Source: Callipepla californica brunnescens
Lineage: Eukaryota; Chordata; Aves; Galliformes; Odontophoridae
Reading direction: 5' to 3'
NCBI GenBank assembly: GCA_023055505.1
Contig: JALIRH010000001.1
Coordinates: 8,930,467-8,994,466, forward strand
Length of the DNA: 64,000 nucleotides
The position numbers and the translations under genes were made by a program. The number at the start of each line of letters is the position of its first letter. The stretch's first letter is position 1. The notes beneath the pieces were generated by a model. The model worked only from the letters and a program-made list of their open reading frames with translations, searched no databases and was not told where the DNA came from. Positions 1 to 13,490 of the stretch are shown here, piece by piece.

Positions 1-2984
1 TACAATTTGGCAATAAACCTATTTTCTTGAAGTAAAGCAAAGACCACTATGTTTTACCCGTAGTTTAAAATGACACATATTTCCAAGGATAAACAAGTGA
101 AAGAAATGAAAGCAACTATGATCATCTACAGTGCAAAGCATTTGTAGATTAATTATACTCCCCCTTTCCAATGAGAAATACATTTAATGGCATTTGGGCT
201 GAATTTTGAAATGCTTATCGTTCCTCTCCAAACATGAGATTCACATTTGCTCATGCTGTGCATTGGATTCCTGTTTGAAAGAGAGACAAGAAATATTTAT
301 CAGACTGAATTCATGATACGAATACGTTGTTCCAAAACCTGCAAGCAAAACAAAGATATTACTCTGAAACAAAATGTACTGTTCTAATCAGCAAGCCTCT
401 TCAAATAATAAATTCTACTTTCAGCCACCTCCTGCATTTTCAGCCGTTAAAAAAAAAAATCCTGCTTTATGTTATCTGCATTTTTTAACTGAAATTGAGG
501 CTTAAATATTTTAACAATTAAATAACATTGATATGAGCTGAAGTGGGGAAATATTAGCATATAGAAATGCTGATATTTCTGATACTGCCATCGTGTTAAT
601 AATTGTTTCAAACACTGGAGAACTTCTACTGCAAGACATAAATTTTTAATCAACATAGGAACAGTTTGTTATACATTCATTCATATTGAATATGACATTC
701 TTCTGTCAAAACCACACAAAGACAGGCCTATCACCACACAGAAATCATCTGCACGAGTTACCATTGTTTAGCAGCAGCCCAATAAGCTAGAGGTCAGCTT
801 AAATGTATATAAGAGCTGTTTCTTTTCATCACATTCTAGTTCTGTCAAACTCACTTTATGACATGAAAAAATGTAACAAGATTATGTAGCACAGCTGGAC
901 ATCTCTTCCAGGCTTTCAAACAAAACACTGTGTAAAAGTTATTGTCAAACACACCTGTCCATTCCATTTGCTTGTATGTCAACACACAATTGGTGTCTAC
1001 AAAGCTCCTACTTTGTAGAGCATGTTGAGACACAAGGCTGTATCAGATGGCCAGCTTCTATTTCATGTGAAGTTGATAAGATGATAAGATGATAAAAGTA
1101 AAAGCATCTTTCTTTAAGGAGGTTTTTAGCTGTAACAGCAGTGAACAAAGACAGTACTTGGTATGAATTTGCTCAAGATCACATACTGAGAAATAAAGAA
1201 CTTCAAGTCACATTCATGTGCAAATGTCCACATTAGGCTTTGTAGTTTTGCACATTACTTCTGCTTTCTTTTACATTTCCCCACTATAACTATTTATTGT
1301 TCAAAACAGTAAGTATTCCTGCCAATTTGTCTTTATCTCTCATCAGTCTCTGATGTGGAGGTACTACTGATATGCCCGCAGGATCTCTTAAGGCTGAGAA
1401 GAAGTATTTTAAAACAGCTTGTTCACTCCTGTTTGGTTGCTACCAGAAGGTTATGATAGGCACTTGTATCTGTTCCCTAAAGGCTTTCAAAAGTCTTATA
1501 TCTTTCACAATGTGGTCTTATATCTTTCACTCTCATTCCTTCGCAGAGGAACATCCTAGAAAGAAACATCAATCAAAGCATCTGGGCTTTTGTTCTTGCA
1601 ATACAAGAGAAAGTAGATTTGTGAAAATAAATAATGAGCACTTCCTCCCTGTATCTCACTTACAATGCAGAGTGGGTGTATTTGAAAGATACTGGATATT
1701 TGGATACGGGATCCCTGCACTTCCTAGGAGCAGTTAAATTCATCCCCCATATCCCAGAGAGTGTTTGAACAACTCCAAGGGATTTGCAAGTGTTGCTCTT
1801 AATCTCTCCTGTTACAGTTGGACTACACTACAGGAAATAAATACCCACCAAGGTAAAAAGAGAAAAAATAGAGTACGACAGCTAAGTTCTGCTCCAAAAC
1901 ATTTAGTATTCTGTGCAATACTGAACTTAATTAACATAGTATGTGAGATAAATCCACACTGGACTAACACGTTCAACAGTAGTTGATGTAGATGTTGAGG
2001 AATATGGAATCACATCTCATTTTGCTGCAAGGGAATTGAATCTGGGTTTCTCACATGTTCAGCATGCATTCCAATCTGAAATGACTGGGAAGGGAAAAGC
2101 AAGAAATAAGTCTTTCTTCTGTCCATTTGTTTAGAGAATAACTCATGCCATTTCTTCATGCAAGGATACAGTTGCAAAGCTTGTCTTTTTCCTTTAGACA
2201 AAATATTTTAGTGACTCTGGGATTAAATTTGCTGATAGCTTTGACAATACTAAAACTAACAAATGATACGAAACCCCTAAGTATTATTCCTGCTTTCACT
2301 TACAGTTTAAAAAAGAAAGTATCCAAGGATTAGTTATGCCAAGTTTTACAAAAATATCTATGAATCCAAGGGCACTGGAAGTTATGCACTAGAGATGACG
2401 CTCACCTTGACTCCCTCACCAGATCTCCTTTCATCTCAGAAGGACCAAGAATCTTCTTGCTTTGTCTACCTCAATTTGGGATCAGTTTCATCAGCCATCT
2501 TTGCAAGGAAGATCTACCTAGTGACACACTGCAGTATATTTAATTGTCCCAGTGGGCTTTTCTTCTAAGCCAAAGCTAATAGACAAAGTTTCTAGCCTAT
2601 CACAGCACTTAATTGTTAAAGATGCAGAGGTTCCTTCATCCCAGATTATAATTCTGTTATAGTACTGAAGCAGAAACATCCTCAGAGTTTAAAAAGCAAC
2701 GAGCAGGCTCCAGAAATCTCACAAATTCACTTTCTGTAATTACCCCAATTGAATCACACTTTATAAGAAACAAGTGGTTGCTGTGCAATACACATATCTG
2801 AAGAGCAAACACAGGAAAGAAGAATTCCAGAATACTTTTTGTTAATGTGTGAAGATTCCATTAATTCAATTAGCAAAACTTGTTTTTTTCCTTTGCAGAG
2901 CACTCCCTGGAAGGCACTAAAGAGAAAGCTTCTCATGAAAAGTTAAAATCCAACATTAGTACAGTGGGGGACAACAGTTTCTCT
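1..2984. other. AT-rich intergenic DNA
   Basis: Only short chance frames (up to 121 codons at 1372-1737, with no recognisable domain or good start context). A small duplication lies near 1500. Nothing else seen. Confidence 0.6.
1493..1532 (+). repeat. Short direct duplication
   Basis: 'gtcttatatctttcac' occurs twice (first copy after 'aaaa', second after 'aatgtg'), spaced 22 bases apart. Confidence 0.8.
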
Positions 2985-3050
2985 TCATAGCATTTTCCAA
3001 ATTGGAAGGGATCCATGAGGATCATAGAGTTCAACTCCTATTGATGAACC
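2985..3050 (-). mobile_element. Possible decayed CR1 tail
   Basis: A short block, 'ttggaagggatccatgagga' then 'tcatagagttcaactcct', resembles the CR1 3' end ('ttggaagggacctctggagatcat...tccaac'). Too short and diverged to be sure. Confidence 0.35.
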
Positions 3051-4677
3051 GGATAAAACATAGATTACTTTCCAGCATCCCTTTGTCCTCCCTGGAAGTG
3101 GCAGGCAGGCAGGCCAGGACCTCACAGCCAGGACCCATTCCATCTCCATGTGTTGAAATACTGGCCAGCTGGCAAGGAATAGGCAAGGCTGCTAGTTACT
3201 ACAGCTGCACCTCAAATCAGAGGATAAACAAAAACACAGCTTCAGAAGCCCTTCTTCCCTCTTACAGCTGCTTCTGCAATGTCAGCAGTGCACAGCCTCA
3301 CTGAATGTACTACTGCCAGGAGATACAGGGATCCAGGTAATTTATTTATTAGCTACTTAAGGCCAGTGAAGACAGGCATTGAAGAATAAGAAGAATAAAG
3401 AATAAAAAAAATTTCATTTTTCTTACACTTGTCTCTACTGTGCTCACAGTCAGACTGCTGAGAGAGAAGTCATTATATTTAAATATTTTGCAGCTTTGGT
3501 AGTATTTTGATTTTTTTTTTTTTTTTGTACATGTAGTTTTCTAGATAAGAAAGAAAAGTTCCATCATTTTAAACTCCATATTAAGCACCCATATCAGCCC
3601 TCAGAAGCATTGCTCTATGTGTTTTTTAAGTATGCATCACCTTAATGTTATTTGACTGCTTGTCATCTTTTGGATCTGTACAGGGGTCAGAGGTGTCTGC
3701 AGCTTTTGTACTCCCAAATGCAAATATAGCTCTCAAATCTTTTTTTCAATCTTCTATGTCTTTTGTTTGAAACAGTGAAAAATAGACTGCAAGAAGGTTA
3801 AGTATTTAACATGAGTACTAGGTACACTATGTAAAAGAAACAGGTTTAACCTAGATTTGTGACCTCTGTAATTTTATTTCACTGTTCATGTCTTTGAAAA
3901 GTCCCCAAAACAACACAATTTAATTTAATATAATTAAATGACTACCAGAATTGCAATATTAATATAAACCATGGATGTCCGAGGAGAAAAATAAGACCAG
4001 ATGAACATAAACACCAGAGAATGATTCATTCTTGATGTAATTTCAGTGTCAATGGAAAATACACCAGGCATAAATCTGGCCCTGTGACGCAGAACTTCCA
4101 GGAAATATGAAGCTGTTGTAACTAGAGATCTCTGCTGACGTATGAACTGAGAAGCATAACAGAAATGAGGCAAATTCAGCTTTGACAATAAAAAGAAGTT
4201 AAGCCAGCGCTCTTAATTACCCAACTGAAAGAAAATAAAAGCCTGGATCAAAATAACCTAATGTACAGAAAGAAAAATATGAAAACATGAGGCAAGAACA
4301 ACATCATAACAGATCTGAGAAGCAGCACATAATAAATAGGATGACTAAAATGGAAAAGGGAAGTGTTTTCCATGACATTCAGCTCAGAAGATAAATCTCT
4401 GACTTCTGAGAAATTCAGTTCAGACACTGTTTAATGAGCTACATCTTTCAATAAACATCCGTTATTCCATTAATAACCAAATTAATAATGCATTTGCTAA
4501 CACCATGCTCATGCATAAAATTGTGAACAGATAACTTTGGATCTGTTGAAATTAGGGTAAAGGTGGTGTGTTCCTACATAATTGGTACTGTCATTTTCAT
4601 CACTTCACAAGAAGCACAAGTGCCAGTTAATCTCAGAATCTGCCCTACATTTTCAACTTAAACTCACACTAGCGTAA
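3051..4677. other. AT-rich intergenic DNA
   Basis: Poly-T at 3511-3526. The 100-codon frame at 3002-3304 overlaps the possible CR1 tail and shows no domain. No gene seen. Confidence 0.6.
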
Positions 4678-5735
4678 AATCATAGAATCATAGAATGGCT
4701 TAGGTTGGAAGGGACTTTAAAGACCATCTAGTTTCAAGCCCCTGCCACATGCAGGGCTGCCATCCACCAGCTCATCTGCCTAGGGCCCCATCCAACCTGG
4801 CCTTGAACTCCTTCAGGGATGTGGCACGCACAGCTTGTGCCAGTACCTCACCACCCTCTGAGTAAAGCATTTTCCCTGAACATCTAACCTAAATCTCACC
4901 TCTTTTAGTTTAAAACTATTATCTCTTCTTCTATCACTATCAGACCATGTAAAAACTTGGGCTTCCTTCTGCTTGTAAGACTTGCTCAAGTTTAGGAAGG
5001 CTACAACGGGGGCCTTGCACACAGACTTGTTGAACTTCATTAGGTTCACATGGATCCAATTTTCAAGCCTGTCCACATCACACTGGATGGCATCCCTACC
5101 TTCCATTGTATCAAATCTACCACTTAGCTTGTTGCTATCAGCAAATTCTTTGATATACTTGATCCCACTGTCTATGTCATTGATAAAGATGTTGAAGAAC
5201 ACCTGTTTCAAGATGGACCCCTGGGGGATACCTCTCATGACTGGCCTCCCCCTGGAGATAGAGTCATTGATCACAACCCTCTGGCTGTGATTATCCAACA
5301 ATTATTTATCTACCACATAGTTCAGCATTCAAATCCAGTTTTCTCCAATTTTGAGATAAGGATGTGATGTGGGCTCAGGTCAAAGCCCTTACATGAGTCC
5401 AGCTATACAATATCAGCTGCCTTTCCTTTGTCCTCTGATGCCATCCCTCAATCGCAAAAGGCCACCAGATTGATTAGGCAAAATCTGACCTTGGTGAAGC
5501 TTGCTGGCTGCCTTGGAACAACTCTTCTTTCACATGTGCAAACTTCACATTTCGTATCATCTCTTCAAGGAGGATCTGTTCCATGATCTATCCGGGACAG
5601 AGATGAGGCCCACTGGCCTGTAGTTCTCCAGGTCTTCCTTTCTCCCTTTCCTGAAAATGGATATGATGCTTCCCCTCTTCCAGTCACCAAGGACTCCTAA
5701 CAGCCATGACTTTTCAAAAATGTAGGTGAGAGGGC
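4678..5735 (-). mobile_element. CR1 LINE, 5'-truncated, with reverse transcriptase remnant
   Basis: The left end is the CR1 3' tail in reverse (ATCATAGAATCATAGAATGG, then a 'ggttggaagggac' block). Reading the minus strand gives a decayed RT frame: [20 protein letters not shown], then [14 protein letters not shown] where an intact element would have a FADDTKL-like catalytic motif, then [15 protein letters not shown]. The ASN in place of ADD shows the RT is dead. The right part (5340-5735) still resembles CR1 RT in reverse but is full of stops. Confidence 0.9.
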
Positions 5736-8700
5736 AAAGTCAATTTTACAAATTTGTTTTTTACAAATAAGCTCACCTCATTGGTGCCTATTTCTTCTAA
5801 AAATCATAGGAAAGTTTCACAATCATCATTAGACTTAATGTCCCAATCTTTTCCCCTGTGGGAGCAATGGAACAATACCACAACCTCCTTCCCTACATGC
5901 ATTTACTCCTATGGAGGATGGAAGAAGGAAGATACTCACATCCTGCTCCAATGCAGAGTTAGATAAAGTCAAGACAATCACTGTGGCCCAGGACTGCCTG
6001 AAGCATTTATCCACAAGATAATTCAGATCAGAGAACAGTGGCAAAAATTGCAGTTTATTTTTAGAAGAATGGATTGTCTTCTTAGGATTGTTCCTAAACT
6101 ACTTTTACTTCAGAATGCTGTCACCATTTATAGCAGAAACCCTTACACTCCATGCTAGTTGTGATAAGTCAAACTGTGGATTCTCTGATACCTTATTAAA
6201 GACAAGAAATAGTATCATTAAAAAAAAAATCTCCCTGCTAGCAGTAAGGAGAGGGGTAAGGTCACTTACAGTCATGTATTTCTTCACCTAAAAATTAACA
6301 ACAGAATGGGTTGAGAGAGTGAGGAATTAAAATAAACCCAGAACTTTAAATAGCCTATCTCTTATCAATGACAGCGCAATTGAGTTATGGGTTGAGAATT
6401 AACCTGTTAAAAAAAAAAAAAAAAAGAATGTGACTATTGCTTGGCCCATAAAAAGCTGTAGGAAAAAAATAGAAAGAAAAAAAGAAAATCAAACAAACAA
6501 AAATAACAAATTGACATATTTCAAGATTTAGGCAGTTATGATCGTACATCTTTTAAAGTACTAAAATTTAATTTGTGAATTTGAGTTACTTCTCAAATAA
6601 CAGTTCTTTAAAGGGTAAAGAAAACAAAGATTCATATGTAGAAATTCCTTACTGTCATTTGGAAATATTTCCATGAAAGGTAAGTAATATTGCTCTTTGT
6701 TTTGTTACCGTGAATAATCTGCTTTGTTCATCTGAACTTTGAAGACATTTCAGAGTGTTTAATGACTGTTTATCTTGTGATTTACCATTATCATGTTACA
6801 TTAACCTGATTTTTAAAATACTAATACCTGAGGAAAAGTTATATTACTCCTGACACCAGTCTAAAATAGGACTTCTCAGTCCAAAAGGAACAAATATTCC
6901 ACGTTATTAACTTGGTTGATTTGTTCTCTGTCTTAGTTCTGCAAGGAAGATGAGGTATAACAAGCAGGGGCCTGGTAAAAGCTATTTTCTAAATAAATAA
7001 AAGTGAATTATTTCCTTGTGGCAACCACACTGAAGAATATTATACAAAGAATCCTACATAGCTTGATGTTTCTTTTCACTTGATAAATGATGACCGTCTG
7101 TCCAGGCAAGGATCAGCATTACGGCTTCTTTTACAAAGTAAAGCAAGGTCAGAAGTTTATGCATCCATCTTTATGTGCCTGAGATGGCAAATAGCACCCT
7201 CAATGCATTACAACTGCATCAGCTTGCATCTCTGAGGCAAAGTGAAAATTTTGGTGCAGACAATGCTATTTCCCACTTGAACAGCATGAGCCAATTTCAA
7301 TAAAAATTTGATCCTGAAATCTATCTTCATATAGTCTCTTAGAATTAACATTGAGACACTAATTAAATTATGAACTAATACTTTCAGCAACAATGAATTT
7401 TATTGTTGCTTTCCTGAAGATTTACATAATAGATACAGACTAACTAACCAACAAATAACAATTCTAGTTAGTAATCCCTACTTTTACTTAGGCAGTCCTA
7501 CATGAACAGAAATTACTTATCTATCTGGTCATTCTAATTTTCTCTCTCTCTTTGTTTTTATTTTTTTATTATTATTATTATTTTAAATACACAGAACAGG
7601 ATATTTTTCTCACAGTGAATTAGCTTGCATTTTTCTAAACTTCCTGTGTTTTAGTAGTCAGAGAAAAAGACCTTGTGTGATTTGTGCCTAATTCTAGACA
7701 GATAAAAGCAGAATTTTATCTTTGCTTTTAATAGAGAGGTCGTGTTACCACCTTCTGCTTTGGATATGGGTGAGCCTCTCTTAGGCTTGAAGTAGTGCAC
7801 TTGAGTGTCATAGCTGATTCACTAGAGCCAGCCATCTGATTTTCAGATGTAAATCATCACAGCACTATTGCTGCACCTTTATATTGTCTCTTTTCTCTAT
7901 CCTCACTCCATTGTCATTGCCAAGTATTTTCAGGTGGTTTTTTTTGCACCTCTACATATAGAAAATCGTTCTCTCTCTCATGTCATAGCCACATTTTTAA
8001 CTCAGTAATACTACATTTCATAAACAGATTATGCCAATCATATCTGGAGGAGAAGCGACCTAGAAGCTCTGAGGAACTATTGCTCTGATTCTAAATAGCA
8101 CTTTTCATTTTTGTTTGAATCACCGGTTTTTATTGTCTGGGATCTATTTTTCTTAGTTACTACATCACATAGTAAAGCATCTCTTGTCTCTGAGATTATA
8201 GTATAAACCTACAGCATGAGATTATCTTGCAAGAGTCTGCCCTACATTATTTACATCCCTGATGTTTAGCAAAACTTTCTGCAGAGCACCTAGTAACTCC
8301 CTATTAGTTCTTTGTCTAGACACATCTGCTATGTCACTGTATGGGATACATGTTTTGGGAGACTGGGGAAGAACATCAAACAAGATAATGGAGTGATCAC
8401 ATTAAATTTAACAGAAGCACCTCCTAATTAAAATGAAATATCCCTCATTTTCAACACAATTTATCTCTATTAAAAATAACTATCAGTCTCTGTAATCATT
8501 AGGTAAGTATTGCTACAGATGAAGCTACCCAAAGGACTATTTTTCTGCTTCTTAGTTAATTTATTTTGCCTACCTCCAATATTCCTTGTATGTTATCATG
8601 CCAACAGAAATGGTGACGCACTGTTCCATTCACATCTTGTTGATGAGGGAACCCATGTGTGAACTGGTGATTCTGTTAAGAAGTTAGCGACATATTAGCT

Positions 8701-10366
8701 TCATCTCCTGTATTATTTTCATCTAAAGAAATTCATGCCATGTCACCTCATGAAGAAAAACATAACGTTGACAAATTGAAGGAGAAAAAAACAAGGAAAA
8801 TATGATAAAAAAGAGTAGGAGTATAGGTAGAAATCATTTTTAAAATGTAGGGAGTATTTTCCTTAGAAAATAGGTGAATAAAAGACTGATTAAAATGCTT
8901 TAAAAATAGCAAGAATAGAAGATTCACATTCTCCATTTCAAAGCGCAAAAATAAGGATTTATTCAGTCAAAACAGAATACCCTCTCACATGACATGTACT
9001 CAAATTGGGGTTCCACATTTCCTGATGTTAAAAAAGACTAGGAGCCCTACAAGAAGAGAAGGAGCTGCATGTTCAGAGATGGCATAAGAAAGTGTGGAAT
9101 ATGGCTAACAGCATTTCAGTGGAAATTAATCTTCATGATTTAGAGTGTAGTAAAGAAGTGCCTTAACTTTTGTGAGGTTTCTGAGTTAGCCACTCTTATA
9201 GATAGACAGGATGGTGGATCAGGCCACCTGACTAGATTGTTATGTTAGATTAACTCCTGGGCTAGTCCTCACCTGCAGAGTAGAAACTTGTTGAAACTGT
9301 GTTGTCTTTTTCTCATAAAAAGCTGGCCCAAACCTACAAACGCATTCACTTTTTCATCTCAGTGTTATATCTGCTCATTGTCTCATTATTCATACAGTGA
9401 GAGAGAGAGTATTTTCTTTCCATATGAATTATTGCAAAAATTATGTTACAAAGAAAATTGGGACTAAAAAAAATTTGAAATATTATAACTACATGCATAC
9501 ATAGATGGAAGGAAGGCACCTACCTCCACCTGCTGAAATTTATTTTATGTTGGACTCATAACTTCTGTAGGAAACTGGGAAATGATATGTATGCAAGATA
9601 TGGAATGTGAGATGTGCTGCTCTTCATCTTCGAGGCATTTGATCTGAGTAATCAGCCGTGTGTTTTCATGACAAAGAGCTGGAAGGACATCTAGTGGACT
9701 TGTTTACAAGTAGTACAGCTTTATACTATCATTTCACTGCACTGCTACACATCAGAGATTTTTTTTAATGTTGGTCTTTCTATTAAAAGAGCATATGAAA
9801 TGCAGGAACAGTACTAAAATCCATGTCATGCAGAGCAGGCAGCCAGCCATAAAACATACTGCCACCAACTCTAGATCTGCAGCCTGATCAAGCTACATTT
9901 TAAAGTCAATCTACAGCTTACTGACACTGTTCGATAAGAACTACATGTTTAAAATACAGACCTTAGGCTTTTTAACTATAAATATGTATAGCACAGATTG
10001 TGCCAATCTTCCTAAAGGTATTTATGCTCTAACACCTAGGAAATTTCCTTTATGGGCTACAGGCAAAAGATAATCCTAGTTTAAGTAGTTTCTTTAAAAG
10101 TAAGAGAGAACTATCTTCCAACTTTACCCTAATTCTACTTGCTTCAAGTGGAGTAATACATTTCTAAAAGCAGAATGAGACATTCAGCAACATTCATTTT
10201 ATAGGAAATTTATTCTAGTCCAAGCTATGAATATTTACTTCCACTAGGATTTGCCCAGTAATATGCCTGAACATTTTCAAACTGTAGGAATGGAATTACA
10301 AGCATATTTAGATGTTTAGGGAAGTGGGCAGTACAGAGTTGGAAAAAAATCTAATTCTGCGGAGTA
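5736..10366. other. AT-rich intergenic DNA
   Basis: Homopolymer and TTA runs (6411, 7567) and chance frames of at most about 70 codons. No splice-framed coding sequence or known repeat recognised. Confidence 0.6.
7567..7584 (+). repeat. (TTA)n short microsatellite
   Basis: Five to six ATT units after a T-rich run. A similar ATT run is at about 49505-49520. Confidence 0.9.
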
Positions 10367-10510
10367 GAATCATAAAATCACCAAGGTTGGAAAAGACTTC
10401 TAAGATAATCCAGTCCAACCATCCATCTATCACCAGTATTTCCCACTAAACCATGTCCCTCTGTACAACACCTGAACATTTCTTGAACAGCTCCAGGGCT
10501 GGTGACTAAC
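10367..10510 (-). mobile_element. CR1 LINE 3' tail fragment
   Basis: Begins 'gaatcataaaatcaccaagg' followed by 'ttggaaaagacttctaagat', the reverse complement of a CR1 3' end, with about 100 bases of adjoining 3' sequence including 'ctccagggctggtgact'. Diverged and non-coding. Confidence 0.75.
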
Positions 10511-12219
10511 AGTCTAAGAGATGACTCTGTTCTACTCTGAGCACAAAATTCACATCACATAGGCCACGAAGTCAGGAGACCCAACATGCTATGCCGAAGG
10601 GACAGAACTTGGAACTGAGAATGGCTGAACTCCGATCGGTCTGAGAAGAGGCGGTCTGTCCCTGTCATAGAGTCACATGTTACAAGAATATGGAACAGTA
10701 ATTTTTCAATGGATTAGAGAAAATAAAAAACGAAAATATTACTTTTGGAAAACAATCCCTTTTCCAAACATCTGCACTCCTCACTCCACACTGTAGTCCA
10801 GAGTTCCTGGTGTCAATTACTCTCATACATTTCTGATCATGCAAGGGAAGTTCTCTTCTTTCCCAGGTTCATGAATTTTGACTACAAAATGATAAGTAAA
10901 TAGAATCTATGTGACAGAAGGTAGATACGCAAGCAGGAAAATCACACTTGGAAATGTTACTACACTGCTGGTTGTTTCATACAGAATGGATATCTGGTAC
11001 AACAATGTTGCTGTGCTAAGGGAGTACAAATATTGAATGCATAATACATAAACATAAAGCTGGAAGGAATCTAATCTTCAGGTTGCTGCGAGCTCATGAC
11101 AAAGAAGATAATCTCCCTGAAGTAAGTGTAGTCTTTCTGTTTGAATATGAATTTGAATAATTTTTTTTAGAGTAAAGTATTTGGATTTCCGTAGTTGGGT
11201 TTCTTAGAATACTTTTTCATATTCTTCCTTGAACAGAGTAATAGAGTCTGTCACAAATCTGACAACCATTTTTTCCACTGCACTACTGTTAGGTAGCACA
11301 TGGTATTCTTATTGATGGACTTGGGAATGGAGGAAAGCACTGTCATTTGGGCAGTGGATTTTCTAGCTAGGTCATATAAAAGATGCCTCCTGAAAGCTAG
11401 ATCAAAATGCAACTTCATGCATTTACTAGCAATATATTATTCGTGGAAAATTTCTTAAGAGGATTAGTAGCAACCCAAAAACTGAAGCTGAGGTTTTACT
11501 TGGATAGGAATCTTGCAGCATGCAGTTTAACAGAGAAAGGACAATTGTTATGTTGATTTTCATTTCTGTGACATTCAAAATATGTAGTTAAAATGAATTT
11601 ATAAAAGTTGCAGTGCACAGGCAAACACAAACTATTAAAATGGTGAAAGTCTGAAGAGGACAAATAAGCCTACTGCTTATCTTCCTGAAAAGGGCATCCA
11701 GCAAAAACACAAAGTTTTTCCCAGCAGATCTACAGGCCAACGGAAAAAAAAATCCCCATCTTAGACTTGCAGTTTTTTTGCCTGAATAATGGGAGCAGTG
11801 CAATAGCTACCAGCCCTTCCCATTCTTACACTCTTTTCATGTAATGACAGGTTCACAATGGCTGAAGTTATCAGAGAACTCTGGAAATCACCTCTGCTCA
11901 AAGCAGGGTCAACTAAGAGTAGGTTCTACTAGCCCAAGTTCAGTGTTTACTCCAGGACAAGGAACTATGATTTTCTAGTATATTCAATATGAAATACATC
12001 AATTGGAAAGCCTCTCAGAATATTAAGAGCCATGAAAGGCTCAGTGAAAGAGGACTGGTGACAGAGATATTTCCCAAATGAGTTCTGCCCAACAGAACCA
12101 CGCAAATGTTCAACGTACATTGTTTTTCTATTCTCCTAAAATTAATATTTAAATAAGCATATAATTGTTCTAATAGGAATCTGAAATCTCATTTCAGGAT
12201 CACAGGAAGAAATGGGGTG
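10511..12219. other. Intergenic DNA, nothing recognised
   Basis: Mixed AT-rich sequence between a CR1 tail and the probable LTR. No frame longer than about 70 codons. Confidence 0.55.
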
Positions 12220-12790
12220 GAGTCAGAAAATCACACCCTTTGTGACTTCACCTTCAAGAGATACTTCTGCGTACATGCGACACCAGGCCAATTTATTGAT
12301 GGCAGCTAAAGCCCTCTTAAACATTACCACGCTGCCTTCTCACTCCCCTTCCTCAAAAGGACTGGACAAGAAAACATGATGGAAAAGAAGTTCACAGGTT
12401 CAAATCGGAACAGGGAAATCACCCAGTACATCCTTCTTCATGGGCTATAAGAGAACTTTTGCCCCAGTGTCTGGAGCACCTTCTCCTGCCCTCTCCCTCT
12501 CCATAGACTGTGGTGTTTGAAGATTTGATTCTCTCATATTTTCTCAATCCTCTCTCTCTCAGTTGCTGTTGCACAGTATTTTATTACTCTTTTTTAGTAT
12601 ACCCTCACAATGGTGCAAGCAATGGTGCTCATTGTCTCAGCTTTGACTGATGATGGGTTCCTTTAGGAGCTGACCGGAATTGGCTCTTACCTAACTTGGG
12701 ACAGCTTCTGGATGGACTGTTCTCACAGAATCCACTCTGGCAGCATCCTCACTATTGGACATGTAGACCCAATAAGCCTCATTTCAGGAA
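12220..12790 (+). mobile_element. Probable avian ERV-related LTR or LTR-derived repeat
   Basis: Matches, from memory, a common avian interspersed repeat whose order of blocks is 'catgggct..aagagaac', 'gtctggagcacct', a CT-rich tract with 'ctctctctcagttgctgttg', 'ctcattgtctcagc', 'gagctgaccggaattggctc', 'cttctggatgg...tctcacagaa' and 'acccaataagc'. I believe it is an endogenous-retrovirus LTR. No coding sequence is present. Ends are approximate. Confidence 0.45.
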
Positions 12791-13229
12791 CTTTCATTTT
12801 AGACACTTGGGCACAGCCAAGGGTGTAGAACTTGGGCTGCAGTGTGAAGTGGGCAACTAAGTCCTTTTAACAGTTTTGGTCTTTAACTTCTCTGTCTCTT
12901 GTTTCTCCATCAGTAAAGTAGAATAATAGCACTTCTCTGGGATACAGGGAGGTCTAGAGCACTTAGACTCAAAAGTACTACAGAAGGCAACATTCCCAAG
13001 CAATATTGTCAGGGCTTCAAAGGTACTAATAAACCTCACTGTCCCTGCTCTGCCCCGTGGAGCCTTCCCCAACTTGCCAGTGTTGCAGGATCTCATTTCA
13101 ACCTCCAGGGTCGTCTGTCCCTGTCCCAGTGCTGATCTCCAGCTCCCCACAGCACCGCCTTGCCAGGCCATGAGCCCATTAGAACCTTCCTGCGGGCCCA
13201 CGTCCCAGCTTAGCCTCAGCCCATCCCCA

Positions 13230-13490
13230 GGGAGCATCCCAACGGCTCATGGGGCGAGGGACGGGCCCGGGATGCCTCCGTTACCCCCGCTGCTGCCGCT
13301 AGGTGGCACCCAAGTGCCGCGGCGGGGGCAGGCTCCATAGCGGTCCCGGGTCGGGGCGGAGCGGGTCGGTCCGTGCCGCCCTGCTCGTACCCGCCGCCTC
13401 ACAGCAGGGATTGTGCGGGCGCGGGACGCTGCGCCTACCCGGTCAGCATCACAATGGAAAGGGGCTTGTTCGGCTTCACCGAGCTGCAGT
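13230..13490. promoter_or_regulatory. Small CpG island, candidate promoter
   Basis: A sharp rise in G+C and CpG density within AT-rich DNA, with GC-box-like stretches such as GGGGCGGAGCGGG near 13354. On the plus strand an ATG at 13454 opens MERGLFGFTELQ, and a donor-like GTGAGC follows at 13491, so the edge could be a first coding exon. I do not recognise that peptide. Minus-strand initiation is equally possible. A GC-rich repeat relic is the alternative. Confidence 0.5.

Noticed and set aside
4813..5301. 162-codon minus-strand ORF as a host gene
   Set aside because: CR1 reverse transcriptase remnant with a damaged catalytic motif.
12857..13237. 126-codon minus-strand ORF next to the CpG island
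   Set aside because: No recognisable domain, Gly/Arg-rich from base composition, and it runs into ordinary AT-rich DNA.
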